Source of the DNA: Isochrysis galbana
Lineage: Eukaryota > Haptophyta > Isochrysidales > Isochrysidaceae
Length of the DNA stretch: 64,000 nt
NCBI GenBank assembly: GCA_018136815.1
Contig: CM030937.1
Coordinates: 1,476,253-1,540,252, forward strand
Direction: 5' to 3'
Of the stretch, positions 34,838 to 45,951 are shown one piece after another. The translations under genes were made by a program, and so were the position numbers. The notes below the pieces were generated by a model. The model was not told the DNA's origin and searched no databases. It worked only from the letters and a program-made list of their open reading frames with translations. How positions within the stretch are numbered: the first letter of the stretch is position 1; each line of letters starts with the position of its first letter.

Positions 34838-37800
34838 TCATGCCCTTGATGAGTAGCGGTTCAGCCACGAGAGCGCAGCTGATGCCTTGATCGCCTCGAG
34901 ATACTTGGCGTTCGTTTCAATGCCCTCGAGCACCTGTGCGATTTTGCGCTCATTTCGCGCCATCGGGTGCGACTCAAAGAAGGCTCGCACTTCCGCCGCT
35001 TTCTCGAATGTGGCAAAACCTCGGCAAGCGCCCGTGATCACGGCATCCATGAGTGATGGGGACGCCTTGGAGAGCATCTCAGAATAGCGCTCAAGGTTTT
35101 GGCGGAAGAAGTCCCATGTTGCCTCGAGACCTTCCGGACCGGAGCCATGCATCGAGAGTGACACATAGAAGAAATCCTGTAGCTTTACCTTGCCCGAAAT
35201 GGCGAATTCGAGCGCCTCGGTGCGCAGCTCGGCGGTGGGCGCAGCACCAAGAGCTGCGAGTGCAGCCTTCTTCTGTTCGTTGAGAGGGAGCGAGTTGAAT
35301 AGTCCCATCAGCGTGTCAAACTCGGCACGACCTCCCGCTTTGAGTACAAGCTTGTAGACGGCCTGCTGGTATTCGGAGGGCAGCTCATCCGCCGCCCCCG
35401 ACGGGTCCGCGGCGAAGGCATTAAAGCGGCGGCGCGCCTCGGCGACTACCGCCTCGTCCGAGGAGCAGAAGGCAGGCAACACGCCGATGATTTCGCCGCG
35501 CAGCTTACGGGTGAGATGCCCATCGGAGGGACGGGGAGTCCATCCTAGCTCTCCGACCTTGGCCACGATGAGCGAGCGAGCAAACGCATCAAACGGCACG
35601 AGGAGCTCAGGCGCGCCGCTGAGGAGCGAGTGGAGCGAGTGGAGCTGCTCTAGCATCATTCCCCACACGGTGGCGTCATCTTCGGTGGCATACGCGGCCA
35701 GCACCTGCAAGCGAAGGGCACACAGGGTCAGAAATGGCGAGCGCGCACGGCAATCCTTTGGCTCGTGACCGATGGGCGGGCTCTCGTGATCAGGCACATA
35801 TCGAGTGCAGGACGCTGAGCCGCCAAATTTGCCCAGGCGAGGTGCCCGCAGCCCGCCAGCGGCCGGCAAAACACCACGAATTCCGCAATCGTGGATCGAG
35901 GCAAGTGCAAGCGTCCGTCACAATGCGTTTGTCAAGTGCATCCATCCAAACCAGAACCCACTCCTCCAATGATTATGAGCGCCGTCGGACCTGGAGGTAG
36001 AGCGCCGGATCGAGCAATCCGGCGCGCGAGAGAGCGGCTTGGTCAGAAAGCAGTCCGATGCGGTCGGCCGCTCCAAACGCCTTAGCTTGGATGGCCTCGC
36101 ACAAAGGCGGGATCATGCTGTCCGGGTAGCGCACGCGCATGGGCACGTGCTGGCCCGAATTGAGCTTGATCCATTTTCCGTCACCCTCAAATGTGACGGT
36201 GTACTCTGGCGCAGCGGGCATCAGGTGCATCGTCTTGGCGGCGGCCATAGGCGCGCCCGACGCCTGCGCGAAGACGGGGATCATCCACACCTTCTCCTCT
36301 TCTGGAGCGACGGAAGAGCCGTCAGCGAGGAACCAGCGCTGTGACAGCTGGAGCGTCACGCCACTGCTGGCGGAGGCGGCGGAGGTGAGCTCTAGGAGAG
36401 GAAATCCCATCTGTCGAGTCCACTGACCCATCATTTGCTTGATCGGCTTGCCGCTCACGTTCTCCCAGGCCCCCCATAGGTCCTCCGTCGTGGCGTTCCC
36501 ATATGCGAACTGTGACATGTATGCGCGCAAGCCCATCGTGAAGTCGCGCTCGCCCAGCACGGCATGCACCATCCGGACGACGGAGCCGCCCTTGCAGTAC
36601 GAGATGGCGTCGAAGACTTGCTCCACCTCTTCTGCATGGACAATGGGCACCTGCAAGAGGCACGGCGCAATGGGCAAGCGAGGCTGAGGCTCGCGGGCGG
36701 CTTGTGGGCAACGAGGAGCACGTCGCGAGGGCAATGCGGGAGAGGGTGGGACCGCGTCGGCGCGCTAGGGCAGCGCGAGCGTATGCTGGCGGGCGTATGC
36801 TTGGGCAGGTGGGCGGCGCGCCTGGATGGGGTGGGAGGAGCGCATGGCATCGAGCTTAAGGGCTTGGCCTTGCATGTCGGTAATGAACTGCTCCCACATG
36901 GACCACTCGGGATGAAGCCGAGCACATACACCAGTCTCCATCCAGGTTGCGAAACCCTCATTGAGCCACAGGTCATCCCACCACTCCATGGTCACAAGAT
37001 TACCAAACCACTGGTGAGCGAGTTCATGGATGACAACCTCTGCAACGCGCTGCAGCTGGCGTGAGGAGGCACACTTGTCGTCGATCAGGAGATCGACCTC
37101 GCGATACGTCACGAGCCCCTGCGGTTGCATCGCAGTGATCGCACTGTGTGATAAGCGCCAGCTGGATCGGGAAAGGGGCAGGGCCTAGGGGGCAAGGAGA
37201 AGGCAGGGCTAGGAGGGCGTTGATGGGACCGCACACCCAGTTCTCCATCGCGCCCGCCGCAAACTCAGGGATCGCCACCATGTCCGATTTTGGCAGCGGG
37301 TAGCGGATCTGGAAGGTGTCGTCGTACGCGTCGAGAGCCGCCACAGCACATTCGAGCGCGAAGCGGCCTAAGTGTGGCTTGCCCGGCGGGCAGAAGACGC
37401 GGATCACCACTCCGTTCTTCGAGATTTTGGAGACGTGGTCGAACTCGCCCACGACGAAAGCGAGTAGGTAGGTCGACATGCGCGGGGTGGGCATGAAGGA
37501 GACTGTCTTGCTCCCATCGCCGTGATCGTGGACCATCGACTCTGGCATGTTGGAGAGCGCCACCATGTGCGACGGCACGCGAAGCGAGCATGTGAAAGTA
37601 GCCTTACGTCGAGGCTCGTCCCAGCATGGGAAACAGCGGCGCGCATCGATCGATTCGAATTGTGTGGACGCCATCAACTTCTCCTCACCCTTGACGTTGA
37701 TGTATGTGGACCGATAGAAGCCACACATCTGATTGTTGAGCTCGCCGGTGTAGCCGATCGAGAGGACGCCCTTGCCGCGAGGCAGGGTGGTGCCGAAGGT

Positions 37801-38414
37801 GAAGGTGCATGTGCTCTGGCCATCGTCGAGTGTGATGCTCGTGGCGGGTCCGACGCCTGCAGGAGGGGGGATGCAGGGTGTGTGCGTGCTGGGAAAGTGC
37901 CACGTCGGCACGCGATGCGTGTGGAGGCCAGCATTTGCCACATACTACGCTAGGGAGCACGCGCTCAGCGCCCCCCCCCCCCCCCAGCCCCGCCCGCTTT
38001 TCATTCACGCCCCATGCAGGCCCTCGTTCCTCCCCTCCGAACACAGGCCTCTGGCGTCTTCCACTCTCCTTCAAAGTGCGCATCTGCGATGGCGAGGTCC
38101 TTGGCGTGGAGCGTGATGCTGCGGATCTCCTCTACAGTCACGACCAGCTGGATGGTGAGCTTGCCGTCGAATGCGTGCTCCTCGAGGCGGAGCGCAAGAG
38201 CAAGAGAGTAGCTGAGCGGCTCTACGCTCCCCGGTAGCGTCGCTCTGCCTCCGTCACTCTGCGGTGGGAGGTGGGAAGAGCAGCGCTGGCGGCCGCAGCG
38301 GCAGAGAGCGGCAAACCCGCCTATCGCCTGCTCTACGTCGAGATCGACAAAGCCGAGGGGCTCCGGCGGGGGGGGAGGGGGAGGAGGAAGTGGTTCGCAT
38401 GGCTCGCACTCCAT
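34838..38414 (-). CDS. M1-family zinc aminopeptidase (puromycin-sensitive type)
   Basis: Five exons on the minus strand: 38414-38045, 37856-37237, 37118-36822, 36650-35991, 35704-34838, giving 937 residues with exact phase closure. After a Pro-rich start the M1 N-domain begins ([16 protein letters not shown]). Landmarks: [16 protein letters not shown], the substrate-binding GAMENW split by intron 2, the zinc site HELAHQW with the third ligand in NEGFATW, and [11 protein letters not shown]. The C-terminal ERAP1-like helical domain fills the last exon. It removes N-terminal residues from peptides, probably in the cytosol as no targeting peptide is seen. The intron after exon 3 begins with GC (gcgcgc). 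Its first ATG is preceded by a polypyrimidine tract. Confidence 0.9.
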
Positions 38415-38800
38415 GGGGTTTGTTGTTTGTAGAGGGGGTGCGGGGGGAAAGGGGGGTGGGATGCGGGGGGAGAGAGGGAGGTGGAAGGAGGGGGGCGGGG
38501 GGGGAGAGACGAGGGGAGGAGAAGACGGAGCGGGAAAGAGTGGAGCGAGAGGAAAAGAGAAGAGTGAGGAGAAAAAGAAGATGTGGGTGTGAGGAGGGAG
38601 TGAAGGAGGGGGGGGAGAGGAGAGGAGAAAGTGGGAGGAGAGAGAGAGGGGGGAGGAGGGAGAGAGAGGGAGAGAAGAGGGAGGGAGAGAGGGGGGGGGG
38701 GGGGGGAGAGGGAGAGATTTTGGAATGCAAGGGAGAGAGGAGGAGGAGGAATATATATATGTTGTAGAGCGTGTGCGAGAGAGAGAGAGAGAGAGGACGG
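38415..38800. repeat. Purine-rich low-complexity tract upstream of aminopeptidase
   Basis: G/A-rich on the plus strand (polypyrimidine on the gene strand) from about 38430 to 38730, with a G-run at 38690-38706, then AT and GA microsatellites near 38752-38795. Long Pro/Ser ORFs on the minus strand here are compositional. Confidence 0.6.
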
Positions 38801-39715
38801 CCGATGGGTCGGTGAGTGAATGTGCCAGCACACCTTTCTTCATCAATCTCCCCTTCATCAAGGACGGGCCTCCTCTTGCGCTCGGCCATTTTGTTCTTGA
38901 GAAGACCTCCTAAATCCAAAATCTCTCGTTTTCACCCGACTCTTCTTGTCCATCGAAAAGAAGAGGCGCGCGGGGTGTATTGCAGCAGCTGCTTCCGTAC
39001 GAGTACTTTACTTCTTTACCTCACGGTTTACATATGTGGACGGCTCGCCGTTTTTGGCCGTCGACAGTCTCCCAGGAAGGAGTACGAGTAAAGTACTTTA
39101 TACAATGCCGCATGCACTTCCCTCTCGCGGCCGAACCGATGCGCGCGATCGATCGGAGCATAGACCGACAAGGAGCTCACCCCCTCAAATCTCAATCTGA
39201 ATTCGCCACTGTTTACTACTCCTCTGTCGTCTGCTCATGCATCCAATGGACGATAGAGGGGGGTTTGCGGTGGGCTGGGCGCAGTGGGTGCTCCGGCAAA
39301 GCTCAAAGCTCACACGAATATGGATATGTAATACCCATGCACGAAACGGATAGCTGGTAGCTTGTACCAAAGTACAAAGTACTCATCCCTCCATTCTCGC
39401 ACACGCCGTGCCTCAATTACGGTTGCCCAAGCTTTGTTACCGTGTGAGAACAAATACCACCCACTCCGTGGTTTCGTGAGGGAGAAATAGATATATTGTG
39501 AGGCAGCCCGGCGAGAGACTCGCCCCTTGGCCCCCAAGACACGCTGGGTGTTGAGCTCCACATGGATTCATTGGCCCTTCCCTCCTCTAGAAACGGGATA
39601 TGGCGAGAAACGGGGGGGGGACATATGGGTGGCGCCACGCGAACGGCGGCTTTAGGTTGCAGTCCTCCCGTGGAGCCGGTCCCCCGACGGGCGCAAGTAT
39701 CGCCGTTAGCCTCCA
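38801..39715. other. Intergenic region between aminopeptidase and RNase HII genes
   Basis: Two inverted copies of a GAGTACTTTAC-like phrase (about 39000 and 39085). Otherwise no gene or element recognised. Confidence 0.4.
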
Positions 39716-40912
39716 TCAACTTCCTTTCACCGCGGTAGTATTTCGTCGCGACCGCCTGAGCGTGGGCTGCACGGGGTTGGCACTACACATGGTAGCAGCA
39801 CGTCCTCGCGACCCTCGTGGAGCTGGCACGTGCTCCTCACCTTGGCGCGACTCATCTTGCTCCGAATCCGAGCTGCTGGAGGGTGGACCCGAAACACTCG
39901 ACCGCGATCCTTCGGCCTTGGACACGTTTGTGCCATCTGCCTGATGTCCTTGCGTTGCTGCCGGCTTTGAAGGCCGGCCACGCTTCTTGGGCGCGGGCGC
40001 CTCCTGCTGCTCTTGTCTTGCCGCCAGCAGCGCTGGCCGGCCACGCTTCTTGGGCATGGGTGCCGGCTCCCCTCGTGCGTCTTCTGCCACTTTCGTACTC
40101 TTGGATCCATCCGGCCGGCCGCTCTTCTTGGGCGCCTGAGCGGGAGCTATAGATGTTGCAGGCTCCCATGCCACCTTCCCCTCGGCGATCCATGTGCGGA
40201 GGGGATTGAAGGACCGCCGATGTTCACGGATCGGCCCGTACCGGTGGAGAGCCGCGACATGATCCTTGGTTGGGTAACCCATGTGCTTGTCGAAGCCATA
40301 CTGTGGGTGCGCTTCGTGCAGCTGCTTCATGAGGCGGTCTCGTGTAACTTTGGCTACGATGGAGGCGGCAGCGATCGAGTAGCACCGAGAGTCCCCCTTG
40401 ATGAGCGCCTCAGAGTTGCATTTGAGATCCTTTGGGCAGCGGTTACCGTCGATGAGCGCCAAGGTGGGTTCGAACTCCGGCGGAAGGTCCTCCACGGCGG
40501 TGCGCATCGCCAGCATCGTTGCCTGCGCGCCGGCGCCAATCAGGGGCGTTCAGCTCTTGAAACCGCCCACAGTGTGGCAGCGTACACTTAGGCTCGTGAG
40601 AGGCGGGCGGCGCTAATCACGCAGTCTCACCTGCAAGATGTTGATGTCATCGATGGTTGCGTGGTCAACGATGCCGACTCCGACGCCGACGCGCGGGTTG
40701 CTCATGATCTGGTCGTACAGCGTATCACGTATTTCCGCGCTCAGCGCCTTAGAGTCGTTTATCTCGTCCAGCGGCGGCTCGTCCAGCGGCCAGACGCAGG
40801 CGGCAGCGACAACGGGCCCCGCAAGTGGTCCCCGACCCGCCTCATCCACACCGGCGATTTGCGCAGCGTTGTACGCGCGCTCAAGCGCCCTGGCCGCCAT
40901 GGCACCCTCCAT
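39716..40912 (-). CDS. rnhB: RNase HII with C-terminal AT-hook tail
   Basis: Two exons, 40912-40631 and 40522-39716, joined in phase 0 (ILQ to ATMLAMR), giving 362 residues. Exon 1 has the signature [13 protein letters not shown] with catalytic Asp and Glu; exon 2 has [20 protein letters not shown] and YPTKDH, so the active site appears complete. RNase HII nicks RNA in RNA-DNA hybrids, for example to remove misincorporated ribonucleotides. After about residue 225 comes an extra tail of about 130 residues with AT-hook motifs (PKKRGRP twice and a PKKSGRP variant), then an acidic Ser-rich stretch. Bacterial RNase HII lacks this tail, which suggests nuclear DNA binding (inference). An upstream in-frame GTG at 40951 is less likely as start. 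Confidence 0.88.
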
Positions 40913-42138
40913 CGTCGTGGCGAGCCTCCGACCTGCCGCAAGGCAGAGCACGCCTAGCAGATAGATGGTGGCGGAGCGTCTGGACGCAAGGGCGTCGGGC
41001 TCTTTTCCTCCTGCCCACCACCCCTACCGCTGTGACTCTTCGCTGGCTGGTGTGTCTGTGGCGAGCCTCTCTCTCTCTCTCTCTCTCCCTCCCTCCCTCC
41101 CTCTCCCCCCCCCCCTCCCCCCCCTCTCTGCCGCTCGCCGCTCGCCCCCCACTCCCTCTCTCCCTCTCTTCTGTTCTTCACGCCTCGCGCCCGGCCGGTC
41201 GTTCACTCTGTGCCCACCCAAACAAATATTTATTAAAAGTCTGTTCACCTCATCATTTGTGACCGCCTGTGAACAAGCAACCAAGCGTTCACGTTTGCTG
41301 TCGGGGCGACGGCGGCGCACGTCGCACGTCTCCAAAAGTGGAGGCATGCGAACGAGAGGACGAGACTGCGAACGAGAACGGACGACGAGCGGCATAGCCT
41401 CGCCGTGCGAGACTATTGGAGGCATAGCCTCGCCGTGCGATGAGAGAGAGAGAGCGGGGAGCGTGAGCTCCGCGTCGAGTGCTTGGGCCAGTGAGTCGGG
41501 CACCGGTACCCAGGAGAATGAGAGGGGTCCGGCGGAGGCGGAGGTAGTGGTCCACACGCGCCACCGGTTGCGTATTTTGCGGAGCATGCGAGCCGGACGG
41601 ACGGGGAGGGTGCGCTCCCGCGGCTTCTCGAGCCACGGCATCCAAGCCGTATCTATCGCGGCGATCGCCGTAGGAGAGAGGGGGCGCTGCGCGCTGCTCT
41701 GGTGCTGCTCTGGCATCGCACGAGAGCGAACAGGTTGCGATCCCATCGAGGTGGATCGTCGAAAACGGGCATGCACCGCGCCCGGTCTCGATTTGAATGA
41801 AGTTGAGCTCTTTATAAGCCCTTTCTGACTTTAGCGTTTTTCGTCAATATTTGCTTACGCTTACGTTTTGTTGTGGGGGCCCAAGGGGGAGGTCTTGGTC
41901 CCAATGGGGCCCGGATATGTGTTAGTTGAATGTATTGGGAACTTTCTACCGAAAAAAATCCTGAAATTTCCTTAACCGTGAGATGGTCATTTTTCACGCC
42001 TAATAAACAAAAGGTCGTTTGCCTTCATTTATTTGGGACCCCTCGTTCCCAAATACGCGATGCGCCGGCACAATAAAAAATCTTCTAGTATTTGAGCAAA
42101 GGCACCCACCTCACAGTGCTCAACCATGTCTATAAATG
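40913..42138. other. Polypyrimidine tract and unassigned region
   Basis: CT- then C-rich at 41069-41165, upstream of the RNase HII start. The remainder to 42138 has overlapping ORFs with no domain and a duplicated ATAGCCTCGCCGTGCGA phrase (41395, 41426). Confidence 0.4.
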
Positions 42139-44742
42139 AAAAAAAAAACCTTTTAATATTCTCGCCTCCCCCGTGGCACTGACTCGCATATTCGTAGCCA
42201 CGCCCCCTTCCCTTCCTCACCCTCATTCCCCGCCTTGCGGCAACTCCCCTCGTGCTCTACTTAGGGGCTCGGGATATGTGGGGGGTCCGAGCGGAGCTGT
42301 GTGCACTTGTCCTCAGCGGCGTGTTCTCCGCTCCCTCCTGTGCCACTGAGTGACCCGTTTGTTTTTAGAGTTGTTCCATGGCCCCTTGGCTTAGTGTGCG
42401 CGGCGTTCCTCTTAGATGACCTATAGTGATCGATCGCGTTCTTAGATGGTAAGTTCCCCCGGGCCGACGCTTCATGTCATGCGAGTCTTTCAGCGAGGCC
42501 AAGTGCTTTTGCTACGAGGCGGGTGTTTTCGCTCAGTTGTAGTCTACCTTTCTCGTTTTCAATGAATACGGGGGCGCTGAGTTCTAGCGATTTCTTGAGT
42601 TTGGGCTTTCTCCCTTGAGCGGCTTTGTGCGTGCGTGCAGAGCAGTGCGCTTTTGGCGGGGTGAGGCCCCTGACTAATGTAGTGAATCTCACTAGTGTAG
42701 ACTCTAGGATAGGTATGTAGTGGTATTCGTATGACTCAAATTCTACTCTGTAGAAGTCTCTTAGTATATATTTCCACGCTATCACGTATAGTGCTTTTAG
42801 GCTTTCGGGAGTGTTCGTACCAGGATATGCAAATAATCTATCCTTTATTTTCTGTGTGCGTGTCCTTCTGGGGGGAGGAGTGTAGTTGTTGAGGGCGTCT
42901 ATGGTCTCGAAGATGGTTTTCGTCGCGGGACACCACGCTAGATGGCACGAGTTTTCGCGGTGTCGACGACATAGCCTACATATGTCTGTCTGAGTGTCTG
43001 TGAATCTATTTCTAGCATACCAATTCTTCTGTGTGTGATATGTTTGAAGTGGAGGTGCTTGTCTGTGTGTTTCAATAACGGCATTGTGTATAGTTTAGCT
43101 ATGTGCTTCCATTCTTCGTTTGTGATATTCAGCCTTCTCTCCCATGCTAATCTTGCCGCTTGCGGGGCGTTGCTCCGGGTCGCTTTAAGCGTGGCCTTGG
43201 TAATGTCTGCGACTGTTATCGCGTCAAGTGCGACCTTTCCTTTTCGTATGGCATATTCATCCGCGAGGGGGTACTCCATGTGCCTTGGGCCTTTGTATCC
43301 GCCCTCCCATCTGGCTGGCGGGTGATAGTGTTGGATCTCTCCGACTTCTGCCACGTTGCCGGTGTCTGTTACCTCTCCTAGGTAGTCAGTTTCGATATGT
43401 AGCCATATATTGTTTAGCTTGCTGATGTATTTTTCGTCTTCAGAAACCCTGACCTCTTTGTTCTGTGGCTCGGTCCCCGGTCTTTGAGGCGGGGTGTTTG
43501 TGTCGTGCGACTTTTGTCCTTCAGTGGCTGAAGGCGGGCGCTCTTTCGAACGCTCTATCACACGCGTTGCGTGGCCGACTATCTCGTCCCACGAGTCGAG
43601 AAAATCTTTTTTGTGTATCGAGCGTCCCTCGTGAATGAACGTTTCGGGTAGGTGTTCGAGATATGCCGAGCACTCTTTTTTGCTATACGGCGTTGTAAAA
43701 GCGCCGTCTTTGAATACGTTATGTATTACGTTGGTGTGCAACGCTTCCCATAGGCGCGCCCACGGGGCGCGCACTTTTGGGGGCGGGATGTGGGGATTGT
43801 GCCATATTGGCTGCGATAGCGCGCCTTCCCGTGTAAGGAAGGAGGGTTGTATGTCGAGTTCCCTGAAGTTAGTAATCGCCTCCTTCCAGAAGACTGGGAG
43901 CCCCGGGTTTCCCCTGATACTTCCCGTCAATATTTTCGTGGGGATCGTGGAGAGGACTGCTCCTCTCCCTAGTCCGGTTCGGCAGAACCAAGCATCGAGC
44001 GCGTGTTTCCATAGTGCCTTTCTCGCGTTTAGGTAGTTCAAGATCCATTTAGCCTGGAGTGCTTTTACATGGGACGGCCAATCTAGAATCCCCAGCCCTA
44101 GTGTTCTAGTTGCACTCTTATCGTGCGACACGGCGTAGTGTGGGTGTTTTATCCATTTGTTTTGTCTATTGGTGTACGGGCTTGTCCAGAGGACGGCCTC
44201 CACCGCTTTCTTTACCCGGGTGTGAAACCATTTGGGGGCGGCCAAGGTTTGTAGCCAGTATCTTGGTATACCATATATTATGAAGTTCACGATTGACGCC
44301 CTACCGAATATCGTCATATAGTTAGTGGCCGGCGCTAGCTTAGCGACTCTCGCGTCGATCTTGTCTGCTAATTTCGACCAAAAGGGTTTAAGCGATTCCG
44401 GCGCTCCCAGAGGGACGCCTAAGATAGTTAGGTATTCGTCGTTATTTATCCAATTGTATTTCCTCATATCCCACGGGGGCTTACGGAGCCTTTGGGATCC
44501 CATTCTCAGTCCTTGGAATTTGTCGGCGTTAGTCTTGCCGCCCGTCGCTTTCTCGTGTAGCTCCACCCATTGTAGGGACTTCTGAAGGCTCCTATAATCG
44601 CGCGCTATCAGCGCCGTGTCGTCAGCGAATTGGCTTATCTTCAGGCTGTACCCGTTTAGGTTTACGCCGCTGATGTCTTCGTCGCCGTTGATAGCGCGGG
44701 TGAGTGCCTCCGTGGTTAGGAGAAACGTGAGCGGTGACAGCG
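42139..44742 (-). mobile_element. LINE copy: RT palm to C-terminus plus 3' UTR, 5'-truncated
   Basis: Minus-strand coding from 44742 starts inside the RT at LSPLTFLLTTEAL, then FADDTALIA (catalytic Asp pair), thumb segments (VNFIIYGIPRYWLQTL) and a long C-terminal region ending with a CCHC knuckle (CRLCRRHRENSCHLAWC, reached through a frameshift near 43020) and RLA stop at 42477. The 3' UTR ends at 42139 with AATATTAAAAGG and a T-run. It is the longest copy in the window but lacks endonuclease and RT fingers, and is frameshifted. Its 5' break lies within a cytochrome b561 gene. Confidence 0.85.
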
Positions 44743-44743
44743 C

Positions 44744-45074
44744 CGCCGGCGTCGCGCTCTCCGTCGCGTGGGTGCCCCGAGGGCGCCACTTCTCGCACCC
44801 CCATCACACGCTCGGGATCGTCGCCTTCGCCCTCGCCCTGCTGCAGCCGCTCAACGCGCTCGTGCGCGGCACGCCCGGCGCCCGCACCACACGCCGCGCC
44901 GTGTGGCGGGTCGCGCACAAGGGGACGGGCTACGCGGTGCTCGGCGTGGGCGTCTACCAGGCCCTCTCGGGGCGCGCCCTCATGCCGAGCCAAGGCGACG
45001 CTGTTCTCGTCGCGTACGTGGTGCTCCTGGGCCTCTCCTTCGGGGTGCTCGCGGGGGGGCTCATGGTAGGGTGA
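44744..45074 (+). pseudogene. Cytochrome b561-domain fragment truncated by LINE
   Basis: From 44744 the plus frame reads AAGVALSVAW, HFSHPHHTLGIVAFALALLQPLNALVRG (cut here by charged residues) and WRVAHKGTGYAVLGVGVYQALSGRAL, then a last hydrophobic helix and stop at 45074. These are the second-half transmembrane helices of a cytochrome b561/ferric-reductase-like domain with a heme-ligand His in each. The first half is missing: LINE sequence begins immediately upstream, and no matching 5' half lies beyond the LINE 3' end. Probably a remnant of a DOMON or b561 gene. Confidence 0.65.
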
Positions 45075-45830
45075 GAGTGAGGGAAAGGAGACCAAATGAA
45101 GGCAAGCCGCCTAACCCTGTTTGACCGCCCTACTCCATGGGGGGGGGTGGGTCAAAACCCCCCCTCTCCCTCTCTCCGTTCTCCTCGATCCACCTCGGTC
45201 CCTACGGCGCGTCGCCATGCGGCGCGCCACGGCCTGCTCTCAGAGGCCCTTTGGGGGCTCCCAGAGGGCCAACCAGGGCAGCTCAGGGGGCAGAGGGCAG
45301 AGGAGGCTGGGGCTCAGCCCTTGGCCCCCCTTGCCTCTCCCACGCTTGCCTCGGCCTGGCCCCGGGAGCTGCCCGAAGTCCTCTGTCTGCCTTCCGACCA
45401 GGGATGGGGGGGGAGTCAGCTCGAGGGCAGGCCCATGCTGGGCGTGGGAGTGCGAGTCGCGGCCCGCGCCCACGAGGGGTTTGAGCCAAAATGATGATTG
45501 CCCAGCCCCTAGCAGGGGCTGGGGTTGGTTGTACGGGCCCACCCCGGGCGGGGGGTGTCCACGATGGAGAGAGGGGGGAAGGGGGGAACTAGAGCTCACG
45601 GGGGGGGACGCGTGCCACGTGCCATCCGATCACAAGTACATCTAAGCCCTTTACCCCTACCCTCCTAGTAGTGCACGGGGGGAGTCGCCTGATGGCAGGG
45701 GGGGAGGGCCGAGGGAGTTTGGGGGTGTCGAAAGCTTGCGTCTTGCGTGAAAGTAGCGCTGGTCCAGAGTCGCGGGCCGCGGCGAGAATATTATTTTCAG
45801 CTTGTGGTAAATGATTTTTTGTAGCTTGAA
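45075..45830 (+). mobile_element. LINE-family non-autonomous remnant
   Basis: The 45490-45800 block matches the 3' half of the 6313-7076 element, including the CCTAGTAGTGCACGGGGGG segment. The upstream part (45120-45480) resembles its interior and the block at 51530-51870. The 3' signature is decayed. No coding capacity recognised. Confidence 0.5.
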
Positions 45831-45951
45831 TCTTCAAACGATTTTTCAAGGCTTATCACCGACACCGACACTCGGCTCGAAAGCAGACACTCACGCTCGC
45901 AACTACATAACATGGCGGGTAGTGCTCCCACTGCTCACTATTACGCGATGG

